A stretch of 64,000 nucleotides of DNA, taken from positions 1,736,001-1,800,000 of the forward strand of contig NZ_JAFICD010000001.1 in the NCBI RefSeq assembly GCF_017833525.1, in the 5' to 3' direction. The notes beneath the pieces are model-generated. The model was not told where the DNA came from. It saw only the letters and a list, made by a program, of their open reading frames with translations, and made no database searches. Both the position numbers and the translations under genes were made by a program. Origin of the DNA: Duganella sp. 1411 (GTDB lineage Bacteria > Pseudomonadota > Gammaproteobacteria > Burkholderiales > Burkholderiaceae_D). Below, one piece after another: positions 44,509-53,582 of this stretch (the stretch's first letter is position 1; the number at the start of each line of letters is the position of its first letter).

Positions 44509-46875
44509 ATGCGCAAAACAATCGGCTTCGTCGCCATTTGCTTTACGGTGTCCGCATTCGCGGCGGAACCGTTCGATGACAAGTTCCGCCAGCTGGACGA
44601 AATTCTACCCACCGCCAATACCTACCGCACGGCCTCCGGCGCCCCCGGCGCCGCTTATTGGCAGCAGCGCGCGGACTACACCATCCGCGCCACGCTGGAC
44701 GAAGCCAAACGCTCGATCACCGGCAGCGAGCAAATCCGCTACCACAACAAATCTCCCGATACGCTCAGCTACCTGTGGGTGCAGCTGGACCAGAACATCT
44801 ACAAAAAGGATTCCGACGCCCGGATGATGATCACGCAGCCGTCGCGCGAGGCCTGGGCCAAGCCGCCGGCGCAGGACGACGGCTACAAGTTCGAAGGTTT
44901 GCGCGGCGTGCTGGCCGGCCGCGACTTCGACGGCGGCTTCAAGATCAAGAGCGTCGGCGCCGGCGGCCAGCCGCTGAAGTACACCATCAACCGCACCATG
45001 ATGCGGATCGACCTGCCGACGCCACTCAAGCCGGGCCAGAGCTACGCCTTCAATATCGACTGGTCCTATAACATCAACGAGCAGAAAGTGCTGGGCGGCC
45101 GCTCCGGCTACGAAAGCTTCGAGGAAGACAAGAACGACCTGTTCGAGATCGCCCAATGGTTCCCTCGCATGGCGGCCTACTACGACGTGACTGGCTGGCA
45201 GCACAAGCAGTTCCTCGGCGCCGGCGAATTCACGCTGGAATTCGGCGACTACGACGTCCAGCTCACGGTGCCGGCCGACCACGTGGTGGCCTCCACCGGC
45301 GATCTGCAGAATCCGGGCGAAGTACTGAGCGCGGCGCAGCGCGACCGCCTGGCCAAGGCGAAGACGGCCACCAGGCCGGTGCTCATCGTCACGCAGGAGG
45401 AAGCCGAGAAGGCCGAAAAGTCCGTCAGCACCGCGACCAAGACCTGGCACTACAAGGCCGCCAATGTGCGCGACTTCGCGTGGGCATCGAGCCGCAAGTT
45501 CATCTGGGACGCGCAAGGCTACAAAAAGGACGGCACCAATGTGATGGCGATGTCCTACTATCCGAAGGAAGGCAATCCGCTGTGGGGCCAGTACAGCACC
45601 CAGGCCATCATCCATACCATCGAGCAGTACAACAAATACAGCTTCGACTATCCGTACCCGGCGGCGATCTCCGTCAACGGTCCGGTAGGCGGCATGGAAT
45701 ACCCTATGATCTCGTTCAACGGCCCGCGTCCGACCAAGGACAAGAAGACCGGCGCGCTAACCTGGTCGCAGCAGACCAAGTATGGCCTGATCGGCGTGAT
45801 CATCCACGAGGTGGGCCACAACTACTACCCGATGATCATCAACTCGGACGAGCGCCAGTGGACCTGGATGGACGAGGGCCTGAACACCTTCGTGCAGTAT
45901 CTGGCCGAGCAGGCGTGGGAGGATAATTATCCGTCGCGCCGCGGCGAACCGCGCAACATCGTCGACTACATGCGCAGCCGGAACCAGGTGCCGATCATGA
46001 CCAACTCGGAGTCGCTGCTGCAGTTCGGGAACAACGCTTACGCCAAGCCGGCCACCGCGCTCAATATCCTGCGCGAGACCATCCTCGGACGCGAGTTGTT
46101 CGATTACGCGTTCAGGGAGTACGCCAACCGCTGGAAGTTCAAGCGCCCCACTCCGGCCGATTTCTTCCGCACCATGGAAGACGCTTCCGGCACCGACCTT
46201 GACTGGTTCTGGCGCGGCTGGTTCTACACCACCGACGCCGTCGACATCAGCATCGACGGCATCAGCGAATACGGCGTGGACACCAAGGACCCGGAAAAGG
46301 AAAAGGCCTGGAAGAAGGCGCGGAAGGACGCGGAGCCGGTGTCGGTGTCGCAGCAGCTGAACAAATCGCTGCCCAAGCGCCTGGACAGCCATCCGGAGCT
46401 GAAGGATTTCTACAACGAGCATGACGAGTTCACCGTCACCAACAAGGACCGCAACAGCTACGCCGAGGCGATCGAGAAGCTGGAGCCGTGGGAGAAGAAG
46501 CTGCTCGATCAGGGCAAGCACCTGTATCTGGTGGACTTCTCGAACATCGGCGGCCTGGTCATGCCGCTGGTGCTGGAGATTGAGCTCAAAAGCGGCAAGA
46601 AGTACATCGAGCGCGTTCCGGCCGAGGTATGGCGCTACTCGCCGAAGAAGATCACCAAGTTGATCGTCACCGACGAGCCGATGGTCGGCCTGACGCAGGA
46701 CCCGTATTGGGAGACCGCCGATATCGACACCAGCAACAACGCCTGGCCGCGCAAGCCGACGCAGTCGCGCCTGGAGCTGTTCAAGACCGAGCATGACCGC
46801 GATAACCTGATGCGCGACTTTAATACGCCGCTCAAAGGCAAGGACAAGGCGGACAAGGACGCGTCGGACAAATGA
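44509..46875 (+). CDS. secreted M1-family zinc metallopeptidase
   Basis: This 788-residue protein has a signal peptide (MRKTIGFVAICFTVSAFA-AEP). The gluzincin motif HEVGHNYYP (about 433) is followed after 18 residues by the Glu of MDEGLN, giving HExxH-x18-E. The substrate-binding GxMEN equivalent reads GGMEYPM. A beta-rich domain precedes the catalytic part and a long C-terminal region follows. It is an aminopeptidase-type enzyme acting in the periplasm or outside. The stop overlaps the next gene's ATG by four bases, so it is translated with the DUF6702-like protein and is followed by a TonB receptor. Confidence 0.92.
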   Translation: MRKTIGFVAICFTVSAFAAEPFDDKFRQLDEILPTANTYRTASGAPGAAYWQQRADYTIRATLDEAKRSITGSEQIRYHNKSPDTLSYLWVQLDQNIYKKDSDARMMITQPSREAWAKPPAQDDGYKFEGLRGVLAGRDFDGGFKIKSVGAGGQPLKYTINRTMMRIDLPTPLKPGQSYAFNIDWSYNINEQKVLGGRSGYESFEEDKNDLFEIAQWFPRMAAYYDVTGWQHKQFLGAGEFTLEFGDYDVQLTVPADHVVASTGDLQNPGEVLSAAQRDRLAKAKTATRPVLIVTQEEAEKAEKSVSTATKTWHYKAANVRDFAWASSRKFIWDAQGYKKDGTNVMAMSYYPKEGNPLWGQYSTQAIIHTIEQYNKYSFDYPYPAAISVNGPVGGMEYPMISFNGPRPTKDKKTGALTWSQQTKYGLIGVIIHEVGHNYYPMIINSDERQWTWMDEGLNTFVQYLAEQAWEDNYPSRRGEPRNIVDYMRSRNQVPIMTNSESLLQFGNNAYAKPATALNILRETILGRELFDYAFREYANRWKFKRPTPADFFRTMEDASGTDLDWFWRGWFYTTDAVDISIDGISEYGVDTKDPEKEKAWKKARKDAEPVSVSQQLNKSLPKRLDSHPELKDFYNEHDEFTVTNKDRNSYAEAIEKLEPWEKKLLDQGKHLYLVDFSNIGGLVMPLVLEIELKSGKKYIERVPAEVWRYSPKKITKLIVTDEPMVGLTQDPYWETADIDTSNNAWPRKPTQSRLELFKTEHDRDNLMRDFNTPLKGKDKADKDASDK

Positions 46876-47366
46876 TGGCATGCGTTCTGCGCCGCCTGGC
46901 CTTCACCGTGCTGGCCTTTGCCGGCACGGCGGCCGGCGCCCATAATTTTCACATGGGCATAGCCGACATCAGCTACAACGAACGCACCGGCAATACGGAG
47001 ATCGTGCATACCTACACGTCGCACGATGTCTCCACCTTGCTCACCAATCTGTATGGACGCAATTTCGACCTGGGCCAGGCGGACAGCGAGCAGCCGCTGC
47101 GCCGCTACGTCGAGAAGCAGTTCCGCCTCGCCGGTCCTGACGACAAGCGCCTGCCGCTGCAATGGGTGGGCGTCAAGGCGGACGCCGACAGCGTCGTCAT
47201 CTTCCAGGAGATCGCCGGCACGAAACTCAAGCCGGGCACTCGCATTCACAACGCCCTGCTGATAGACTTCCTGCCTTCGCAAAAGAATACCGTGAACCTG
47301 CAAACAGATGGCACCGTCCAAACCCTGGTCTTCGACCAAGACAGCATCGATCAAACCGCCCGCTAA
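46872..47366 (+). CDS. DUF6702-like secreted protein
   Basis: This 164-residue protein has a signal peptide (about 1-23, ending AGA-HNF). The mature part begins HNFHMGIADISYNERTG, typical of the DUF6702 family, whose function is unknown. ATGA overlap with the M1 peptidase gene and a 59-base overlap with the following TonB receptor gene make a tightly coupled trio. A shared role in handling a peptide or metal ligand is inferred from context only. Confidence 0.82.
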   Translation: MMACVLRRLAFTVLAFAGTAAGAHNFHMGIADISYNERTGNTEIVHTYTSHDVSTLLTNLYGRNFDLGQADSEQPLRRYVEKQFRLAGPDDKRLPLQWVGVKADADSVVIFQEIAGTKLKPGTRIHNALLIDFLPSQKNTVNLQTDGTVQTLVFDQDSIDQTAR

Positions 47367-49395
47367 ATCGCTGATCGCACTGGCGCTGGCCGCGTTGGCC
47401 ATCCAGGCCCCCGTGCACGCGGACGACCTGCTGCAAAGGGTGACCATCGACGGCTCGCGCGCCAACCAGCTGGGCGTGGCCGATGCCGCCAGCGCCGGCA
47501 GCGTGTCGCAAAAGGAGCTGGCCGCGCGCACCGTCTACCGTCCCGGCGAACTGCTCGAAGCGATGCCCGGCCTGATCGTCAGCCAGCATAGCGGCGAAGG
47601 CAAGGCCAATCAATTCTACCTGCGCGGTTTCAATCTGGACCACGGCACCGATCTGCGCACCACGGTCGACGACATGCCCGTCAACCAGCGCAGCCACGCG
47701 CACGGCCAGGGCTGGACCGATCTCAATTTCCTGATCCCGGAACTGGCGGTGCGCCTCGATTACAAAAAAGGCCCCTACTCCGCCGGGGAAGGCGATTTCG
47801 CCTCCGCCGGCACGGCTTCCGTGGCCTACGCCAACCGCCTGACGCAGGGACTGGCCAGCGTATCGGCCGGCCAGAACGGCTACGCCCGCGCGCTGCTCGC
47901 CGATTCGGTCGAACTGCCGCGCGGCAGCCTACTGTACGCGCTGGAAGCGTTGCACAACGACGGCCCGTATGCGAACCCCGACCACTACCGAAAGCTCAAC
48001 GCGGTGCTGCGCTACAGCGAGGGCTACGCCAACAACGGCTTCAATGTCAGCCTGATGGCCTATCGCGCGGACTGGAACGCCACCGACCAGATCCCGCTGC
48101 GCGCGGTGCGCGACGGCCGGATCGGCCGCTACGGCGCCATCGACCCTACGGACGGCGGCGAGTCGCACCGCTACAGCCTTTCCGGAGCGTGGCGCCGCAC
48201 CACCGAGGACAGCGCCTCCAAGGTCAACGCCTACATCATCGGCAACCAGCTGGATCTGTTCTCCAACTTTACCTATTTCATGGGCGACCCGGTGCGCGGC
48301 GACCAGTTCGCGCAGCCGGACAAGCGCGTGACCAGCGGAGTGAATGCGAGCCACAGCTGGCACCAGCACGGCGAGGGCTGGAGCAGCGAGACCACCGTCG
48401 GCCTGCAGCTGCAAAACGATAATATCTTCAACGGCTTGTACAACACGCAGGCGCGCCAGCGCGTGTCCACCACGCGCCAGGACCATATCGTCGAATCGAG
48501 CGCCGCGCTGTTTGTCGAGAACAGCACGCGCTGGAGCGACGCCTGGCGCACGGTGGCGGGCGCGCGCATCGATCGTTACCGCTTCGACGTGCGCAGCGAC
48601 CTGGCCGCCAATTCCGGCACGGCGAACGACCATCTGGCCAGCCCGAGCCTGAGCCTGATTTACGGACCGTGGAAGACGGCCGAGCTGTATGCCAATATCG
48701 GCAACGGATTCCACAGCAACGATGCGCGCGGCACCACCATCGCCGTCGATCCCAAGACCGGCGAGGCGACCGGCAAGGTGTCGCCGCTGGCGCGCTCGCG
48801 CGGCCTGGAACTGGGCGCGCGCAGCATGTGGTTGTCCGGCCTGCAATCGTCGCTGTCGTTCTACCGCTTGGATTTCGATTCCGAACTGACCTTCGTCGGC
48901 GACGCCGGCACCACCGAGGCGGGACCGCCGAGCCGCCGCTACGGCGTGGAGTTCTCGAACTATTACAAACCGCTGAAATGGCTGTCGGTCGACCTGGATT
49001 TGGCGTACGCGCGGGCGCGGACGCGTGGCGATGCGCCCGACGGCGATCGCATCGCCGGAGCGATCGAAGGTACCGGCCAGCTGGCGCTGACGGTGGATGA
49101 CGGCGGACCGTTTTCGGGCTCGCTGAAGTTGCGCTACTTCGGTCCGCGGCCGCTGATCGAAGACAACAGCGTACGATCAAATTCCAGCCTGACCTTGAAC
49201 GGCCGGCTAGGCTGGAAGGTTCGCAGGGACCTGTCGCTGGAGCTGGAGGCGTTCAACCTGGCCAACCGCCGCGATTCCGCCATCGATTACTACTACGCCT
49301 CGCAGCTGAAGGGCGAAGCGGCGCCGGTGACCGACATCCACTTCCACCCGATCGAATCGCGTTCGCTGCGGGCGACGCTGATCAAAACGTTCTGA
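47308..49395 (+). CDS. TonB-dependent outer membrane receptor
   Basis: This 695-residue receptor has a signal peptide (about 20-38, ending VHA-DDL) after a short polar N-terminus. The plug domain (about 45-165) contains YRPGELLEAMPGLIVSQHSG, FYLRGFNLDHGTDL and VDDMPVNQRSHAHG, and the barrel ends in the terminal Phe of ATLIKTF. Its first 59 bases overlap the DUF6702 gene in another frame; a later start inside the signal region cannot be excluded. The ligand is unknown, but the linked peptidase suggests a peptide-bound substrate. Confidence 0.88.
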   Translation: MAPSKPWSSTKTASIKPPAKSLIALALAALAIQAPVHADDLLQRVTIDGSRANQLGVADAASAGSVSQKELAARTVYRPGELLEAMPGLIVSQHSGEGKANQFYLRGFNLDHGTDLRTTVDDMPVNQRSHAHGQGWTDLNFLIPELAVRLDYKKGPYSAGEGDFASAGTASVAYANRLTQGLASVSAGQNGYARALLADSVELPRGSLLYALEALHNDGPYANPDHYRKLNAVLRYSEGYANNGFNVSLMAYRADWNATDQIPLRAVRDGRIGRYGAIDPTDGGESHRYSLSGAWRRTTEDSASKVNAYIIGNQLDLFSNFTYFMGDPVRGDQFAQPDKRVTSGVNASHSWHQHGEGWSSETTVGLQLQNDNIFNGLYNTQARQRVSTTRQDHIVESSAALFVENSTRWSDAWRTVAGARIDRYRFDVRSDLAANSGTANDHLASPSLSLIYGPWKTAELYANIGNGFHSNDARGTTIAVDPKTGEATGKVSPLARSRGLELGARSMWLSGLQSSLSFYRLDFDSELTFVGDAGTTEAGPPSRRYGVEFSNYYKPLKWLSVDLDLAYARARTRGDAPDGDRIAGAIEGTGQLALTVDDGGPFSGSLKLRYFGPRPLIEDNSVRSNSSLTLNGRLGWKVRRDLSLELEAFNLANRRDSAIDYYYASQLKGEAAPVTDIHFHPIESRSLRATLIKTF

Positions 49396-49426
49396 CCTTA
49401 TTACGTCGTCCGCCGCGCCAACTGGA

Positions 49427-51157
49427 TTAGAACTCTTCCCACTCTCCGCTGGACGTCGCCGCAGCGGTGGTCTTCGGCTTCTGGGCCGCGGGCTTCAACG
49501 GCGTGGCGGCCGCCTTGAGCGCGGGCTTGGGCAGCGCCTTTTTCGCCACCGGGGCGCTACGCGGCGCCGGACGTGCCGGCGGCGTGTAGCTCACCTGCTG
49601 CGCGCCGATCGTGAACGCGCTGACCACGCGCTCCAGGGCATCTGCCTGTTCGCGCAGCGTTTGCGCGGCGGCGGCCGTCTGCTCCACCAGCGCCGAATTC
49701 TGCTGCGTGGTCTCGTCCATCTGCGTGATCGACTGGTGCACCTGGGCGATGCCGTCGTTCTGCTCCTGCGTGGCGGCGCTGATTTCGCCGACGATATCGG
49801 TCACCTGCTTGATGCTGGAGACGACTTCGTTCATCGTCGAACCGGCCTGCTCGACCAGCTTGGTGCCGGAGCCGACCTTCTCGACCGAGTCGTCGATCAG
49901 CGCCTTGATCTCTTTTGCGGCGGCCGCCGAGCGCTGCGCCAGGTTGCGCACCTCGGTGGCCACGACCGCGAAGCCGCGTCCCTGCTCGCCGGCGCGCGCC
50001 GCTTCCACCGCGGCGTTCAGCGCCAGGATGTTGGTCTGGAAAGCGATACCGTCGATGACCGAGATGATGTCGACGATCTTGCGCGACGATTCGTTGATCG
50101 AACCCATGGTCACGACGACCTGTTCGACCACGCTGCCGCCCTGCGCCGCCACGTCCGACGCCGACCGCGCCAACTGGTTGGCCTGGCGCGCGTTGTCGGC
50201 GTTCTGGCCGACGGTGGACGTCAATTGTTCCATGCTGGCGGCGGTTTCCTCGAGCGAGGCGGCCTGCGACGAGGTGCGGTTCGACAGGTCGCCTGTGCCC
50301 GAGGCGATCTGCTGCGAAGCGGTACCGACCGCGCTGGTGGCGGCGCGCACGGTGTCGATCACGCCGGCGATCTGCTCGAGCAGCTTGTTGAACGCGACCG
50401 CCGTGTGGCCGATTTCGTCCATGCGTTGAACCGGGATTTTGTGGGTCAGGTCCAGCGACTGGCTGACGTCGACCAGCGTGCTGCGGATGCTTTCAAGGCT
50501 ATTCTTGATGATGCTATACAGCTGCCACGCCAGCGCGCCGGTGACCAGCAGGCCAAGCACGATCACCGTCAGCATCAGGCGGAACGCGAACGAGTACGCG
50601 GCGGTGCTCTCGGCGCGGATGTCGTCACTGAGCTTGTTGTTGTAGGCGATATGGTCGTCGAAGCCTTTTTTAAGCGCGCCGGCAGTCAACGCCAGCGGCG
50701 TGCCGGGCATCAGCGTGGCGCGCACCGCGTCCATGTCGCCGGCGTGGGCGCCGGCCAGGAACGGAATCAGCGCCTGACGATACGCGGCCATGTTGGCCTT
50801 GTCCGCCTCCAGCAGCTTGCGGTCGGTGTCGTCGAAGACGCGCTCTTTTTCATACTTCGCGATGACCGTGTCGAACTTGGCGTGGGCATCGTTATAGGCC
50901 TTGTCGAGTGCCGTCTTGTCGGCCAGGTTGGAGAACACCGATAGACGGTAGCCGGCCAGGCGGCTGTCCGCGAGGTAGCCTTTGGCCTCGTTCAGGCCAG
51001 CGATACTGGGGTCTAATCGGGTCTGCACCAAGTCCAGCCGCGCCTGCGCGCGCGACAATTGATTCAATCCGGTGAAGCCGACGAAGATCAGCGCAAGTAG
51101 CGCCAATGACAGGGTCAGAATCAAGCGCTTGGTAATAGTCATGGTGACTTTTCTCAT
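49427..51157 (-). CDS. methyl-accepting chemotaxis protein
   Basis: This 576-residue chemoreceptor has a membrane helix (about 10-30), a four-helix-bundle periplasmic domain (about 35-190), a second helix (about 192-212), a HAMP domain and a cytoplasmic signalling domain. The tip sequence is IDGIAFQTNILALNAAVEAA (about 371-390). A Pro/Ala/Lys-rich linker ends in EWEEF, matching the xWxxF CheR/CheB docking tether. Start 51157 or the in-frame ATG at 51142 are both possible. Confidence 0.95.
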   Translation of the reverse strand: MRKVTMTITKRLILTLSLALLALIFVGFTGLNQLSRAQARLDLVQTRLDPSIAGLNEAKGYLADSRLAGYRLSVFSNLADKTALDKAYNDAHAKFDTVIAKYEKERVFDDTDRKLLEADKANMAAYRQALIPFLAGAHAGDMDAVRATLMPGTPLALTAGALKKGFDDHIAYNNKLSDDIRAESTAAYSFAFRLMLTVIVLGLLVTGALAWQLYSIIKNSLESIRSTLVDVSQSLDLTHKIPVQRMDEIGHTAVAFNKLLEQIAGVIDTVRAATSAVGTASQQIASGTGDLSNRTSSQAASLEETAASMEQLTSTVGQNADNARQANQLARSASDVAAQGGSVVEQVVVTMGSINESSRKIVDIISVIDGIAFQTNILALNAAVEAARAGEQGRGFAVVATEVRNLAQRSAAAAKEIKALIDDSVEKVGSGTKLVEQAGSTMNEVVSSIKQVTDIVGEISAATQEQNDGIAQVHQSITQMDETTQQNSALVEQTAAAAQTLREQADALERVVSAFTIGAQQVSYTPPARPAPRSAPVAKKALPKPALKAAATPLKPAAQKPKTTAAATSSGEWEEF

Positions 51158-51197
51158 AGAAGTGTTAAAAGGTTCGATTATTGCGCGGTCACATTTA

Positions 51198-51203
51198 AGT
51201 ATA
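51198..51203 (-). promoter_or_regulatory. -10 box candidate for the chemoreceptor gene
   Basis: TATACT on the minus strand (51203-51198) lies 41 bases before the chemoreceptor ATG. A clear -35 at normal spacing was not found. Confidence 0.3.
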
Positions 51204-51262
51204 CCGGAACCCTATTACCACAAGACAACAATGAGGAAATTTACGCTGCGCCGCAACCAAAA

Positions 51263-51301
51263 CGCAACGCATGCATCCATTAAGGGACGCATAGCGTTGC
51301 G
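51263..51301 (-). terminator. rho-independent terminator of the organosulfur operon
   Basis: CGCAACGC (51301-51294) and GCGTTGCG (51270-51263) form a perfect 8-base stem, extended by ATGC/GCAT with one bulge, followed by TTTTGG on the minus strand. It lies about 20 bases past the rhodanese stop codon. Confidence 0.75.
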
Positions 51302-51321
51302 CTTGTTACAAGGAAGAATAG

Positions 51322-52941
51322 CTAAACAACCACGAAACCGTGCGTGCCGTCGCGTCCGAGCTGTTCGACCAGCCCAAACTCCCAATCGAGATAGGCCTGC
51401 ATCGCCTCGTCCTGATTGTCGGTGCCCTCGTAAGGCCGGCGGTAACGGTCGATCAGCGGCGACGCCAGGCGGGTCGGCCCCTCCTCCAGCGGCAGTCCGG
51501 CGGCGGCCCACGCCTGCGTGCCGCCCGCGAGCACGTGGATCGGCACATCGGTCAGCGCGCGCAGATCGGCCACGACATAGCGCGCCAGCAGGCTGCTGCC
51601 GCAGGTGAGCACATAACGTTTAGCGCCCGGCGCCAGTTTCGCCACGACCGCCGGTAATTCGGAGCGCAGCGCGAACCAGGCGCCCGGGATGTGGCGCTTT
51701 TTGTAATTGACGCCGGCAGTAAAATCCAGCAGCACCGTATCCTGTGGCACGTCGGCGAGCCATTGCGTCAATGTGCCCGCGCCTATCTCGCGCACTTCGG
51801 GCTGCGGCGGCAGCTGGTCGGCCCACGCCTCCGTCAAATTGAAGTCGGCCGCTTGCAGGCCGTCGATCACGTAGACCTCGTGGTTCATTTGCGCCAGCCA
51901 GTGGGCGGTCAGGTTGGCGCGCACGCCATCGCTGTCGGCGAGCACGATGCGCGCGCCACGCACCGGTGCGAACTGTTCGGTTTCCTGCACCAGCTGGCCG
52001 CCCGGCGCCGAGCGGAAGCCCGGCAGGCGGCCGTCGCGGAATTCCGCCGGAGCGCGCACGTCGAACAGATAAATGGTGCGCGAGGCGTCGGCCTTCAAAG
52101 CGTCCAGTCCCGCGCGGTCGAGGCGGCGCACGCCGGCGCGGTCTGCCAGGGATCTGGCATCGCCGGCGGCCGTCAGGCGGTTGGATTCGGACGCCGGCGG
52201 GTAAGTGCGCGACTGGCCATGCTCCAGTTTTTGCCGCGCCAGCGTCCAGCCTATCGTGCCGTTGCGCAGTGCAGCAACCGGATTGGGAATTCCAGCGTTG
52301 ATCAGCGATTGCGTGCCGATGATGCTGCGGGTTCGGCCGGCGCAGTTGACGATAATTTGTGTCTTGGGATCGGGCGCCAGCTCCCGCGCGCGCAGCGCCA
52401 GCTCGGCGCCGGGAACGCTGAAACTGCCCGGAATGCTCATGGTCTGGTACTCGTCGTAGCGGCGCGCGTCGAGGATGACGATGTCCTCGCCGCCGTCGAT
52501 CAGCGCCCGCACTTCCGGCGCCGACAGCGACGGGGTATGGCGCTTCGCCTCGACCAGCTCGCCGAAGGCCTTGCTGGGCACATTCACGTCGCGGAACAAT
52601 TCGCCGCCGGCGGCCTGCCAGCCGGCGACGCCGCCCGCCAGCAGCGAAACGTCGGTGTAGCCCAATTGCCGCAAGCGGCTGGCGGCGGACACCGCCAATC
52701 CCTCGCCGCCATCCAGCACGACGATGGGCACGTCGCGGCGCGGCAGCTTGGCGTAGGCATCGAGTTCGATGCGGCCGTATGGCAGGTTGGCGGCAAACAG
52801 CGGATGCGCCTGCGCATGCGGATCTTCTTCGCGCACATCGAGCAGCGCGATCTCGCGCCGCGCCAGCAGGTCTTCGCGCACTTGCTGTGGGCTGCGGTAG
52901 GGGAAGCCAAGCAGGCCGGTTTGGAGCGGGTTCTTAGTCAT
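51322..52941 (-). CDS. four-domain rhodanese-type sulfurtransferase
   Basis: This 539-residue cytoplasmic protein has four rhodanese domains in tandem (about 15-120, 135-235, 270-375, 390-490). The active-site Cys is present in domain 2 (IVNCAGRTRS) and domain 4 (VLTCGSS). Domains 1 (VLDGGEG) and 3 (VLADSDG) lack it and are probably structural. Rhodaneses move sulfane sulfur from thiosulfate or persulfides to acceptors. It is the last gene of the operon, after a thiol dioxygenase, consistent with handling sulfur released from an organic substrate. Confidence 0.92.
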   Translation of the reverse strand: MTKNPLQTGLLGFPYRSPQQVREDLLARREIALLDVREEDPHAQAHPLFAANLPYGRIELDAYAKLPRRDVPIVVLDGGEGLAVSAASRLRQLGYTDVSLLAGGVAGWQAAGGELFRDVNVPSKAFGELVEAKRHTPSLSAPEVRALIDGGEDIVILDARRYDEYQTMSIPGSFSVPGAELALRARELAPDPKTQIIVNCAGRTRSIIGTQSLINAGIPNPVAALRNGTIGWTLARQKLEHGQSRTYPPASESNRLTAAGDARSLADRAGVRRLDRAGLDALKADASRTIYLFDVRAPAEFRDGRLPGFRSAPGGQLVQETEQFAPVRGARIVLADSDGVRANLTAHWLAQMNHEVYVIDGLQAADFNLTEAWADQLPPQPEVREIGAGTLTQWLADVPQDTVLLDFTAGVNYKKRHIPGAWFALRSELPAVVAKLAPGAKRYVLTCGSSLLARYVVADLRALTDVPIHVLAGGTQAWAAAGLPLEEGPTRLASPLIDRYRRPYEGTDNQDEAMQAYLDWEFGLVEQLGRDGTHGFVVV

Positions 52942-52979
52942 GGCGTTGGATTCCTCGGATACTTGGATTGTGTGGACGG

Positions 52980-53567
52980 TCAGGCGGCATTGGCGTAGCC
53001 GGAACGGAAAGGCTTGACCGCGCCCTCGGGGGTGAACACGCTGCGATCGACGGCGCCGATGTCGGCGCCGTAGACGTGGATGCCGATCGAAACGCGGTCG
53101 TCGTAGGCGTTGAATACTTGATGGATGTCGCCGAGCGTGGGCGACACGGCCGTCACGACGCCCGTTTCCAGCCGCCGCGCCTCGCCCGCCTTCTCAAGCC
53201 GGCCGTCGGCGCGGCGCTGGTAGTCCTGCGAGATCTCCGCGCCCCGCAACAGGCCGATCAGGCCCCATACGGTGTGGTCGTGGATCGGCGTCGACTGGCC
53301 CGGTCCCCATACGAAGCTGACCACCGAAAACCGCGCCGCCGGATCGCGGTACAACAGATACTGGCGGTAGTACTGGGGGTCCGGCTGCGCCGCCTGTTGC
53401 GGCAGCCAGTCGTCATGCGACACCAGCTCGCGCAGCAGTTCGGAGCCCTGCGCGACGACGCGCGTTTCGTCCAGCGCCGGCCCCCGCCCCGGTCCCAGCA
53501 GCGCGTCCAGCGCCTCGACGAAATGCCGCAGGCGGGGCGGCGTTTCAAAACCCAGTGGTGTACTCAT
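52980..53567 (-). CDS. cysteine dioxygenase-family thiol dioxygenase
   Basis: This 195-residue cupin has the iron ligands in TPIHDHTVWG (two His, about 98 and 100) and a third His in GDIHQVFNA (about 152). It adds O2 to a thiol to give a sulfinate; bacterial members use cysteine or 3-mercaptopropionate, and which applies here is not known. It follows the LLM monooxygenase by 15 bases and precedes the rhodanese. Confidence 0.9.
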   Translation of the reverse strand: MSTPLGFETPPRLRHFVEALDALLGPGRGPALDETRVVAQGSELLRELVSHDDWLPQQAAQPDPQYYRQYLLYRDPAARFSVVSFVWGPGQSTPIHDHTVWGLIGLLRGAEISQDYQRRADGRLEKAGEARRLETGVVTAVSPTLGDIHQVFNAYDDRVSIGIHVYGADIGAVDRSVFTPEGAVKPFRSGYANAA

Positions 53568-53582
53568 CTCGTTCTCCCGATC

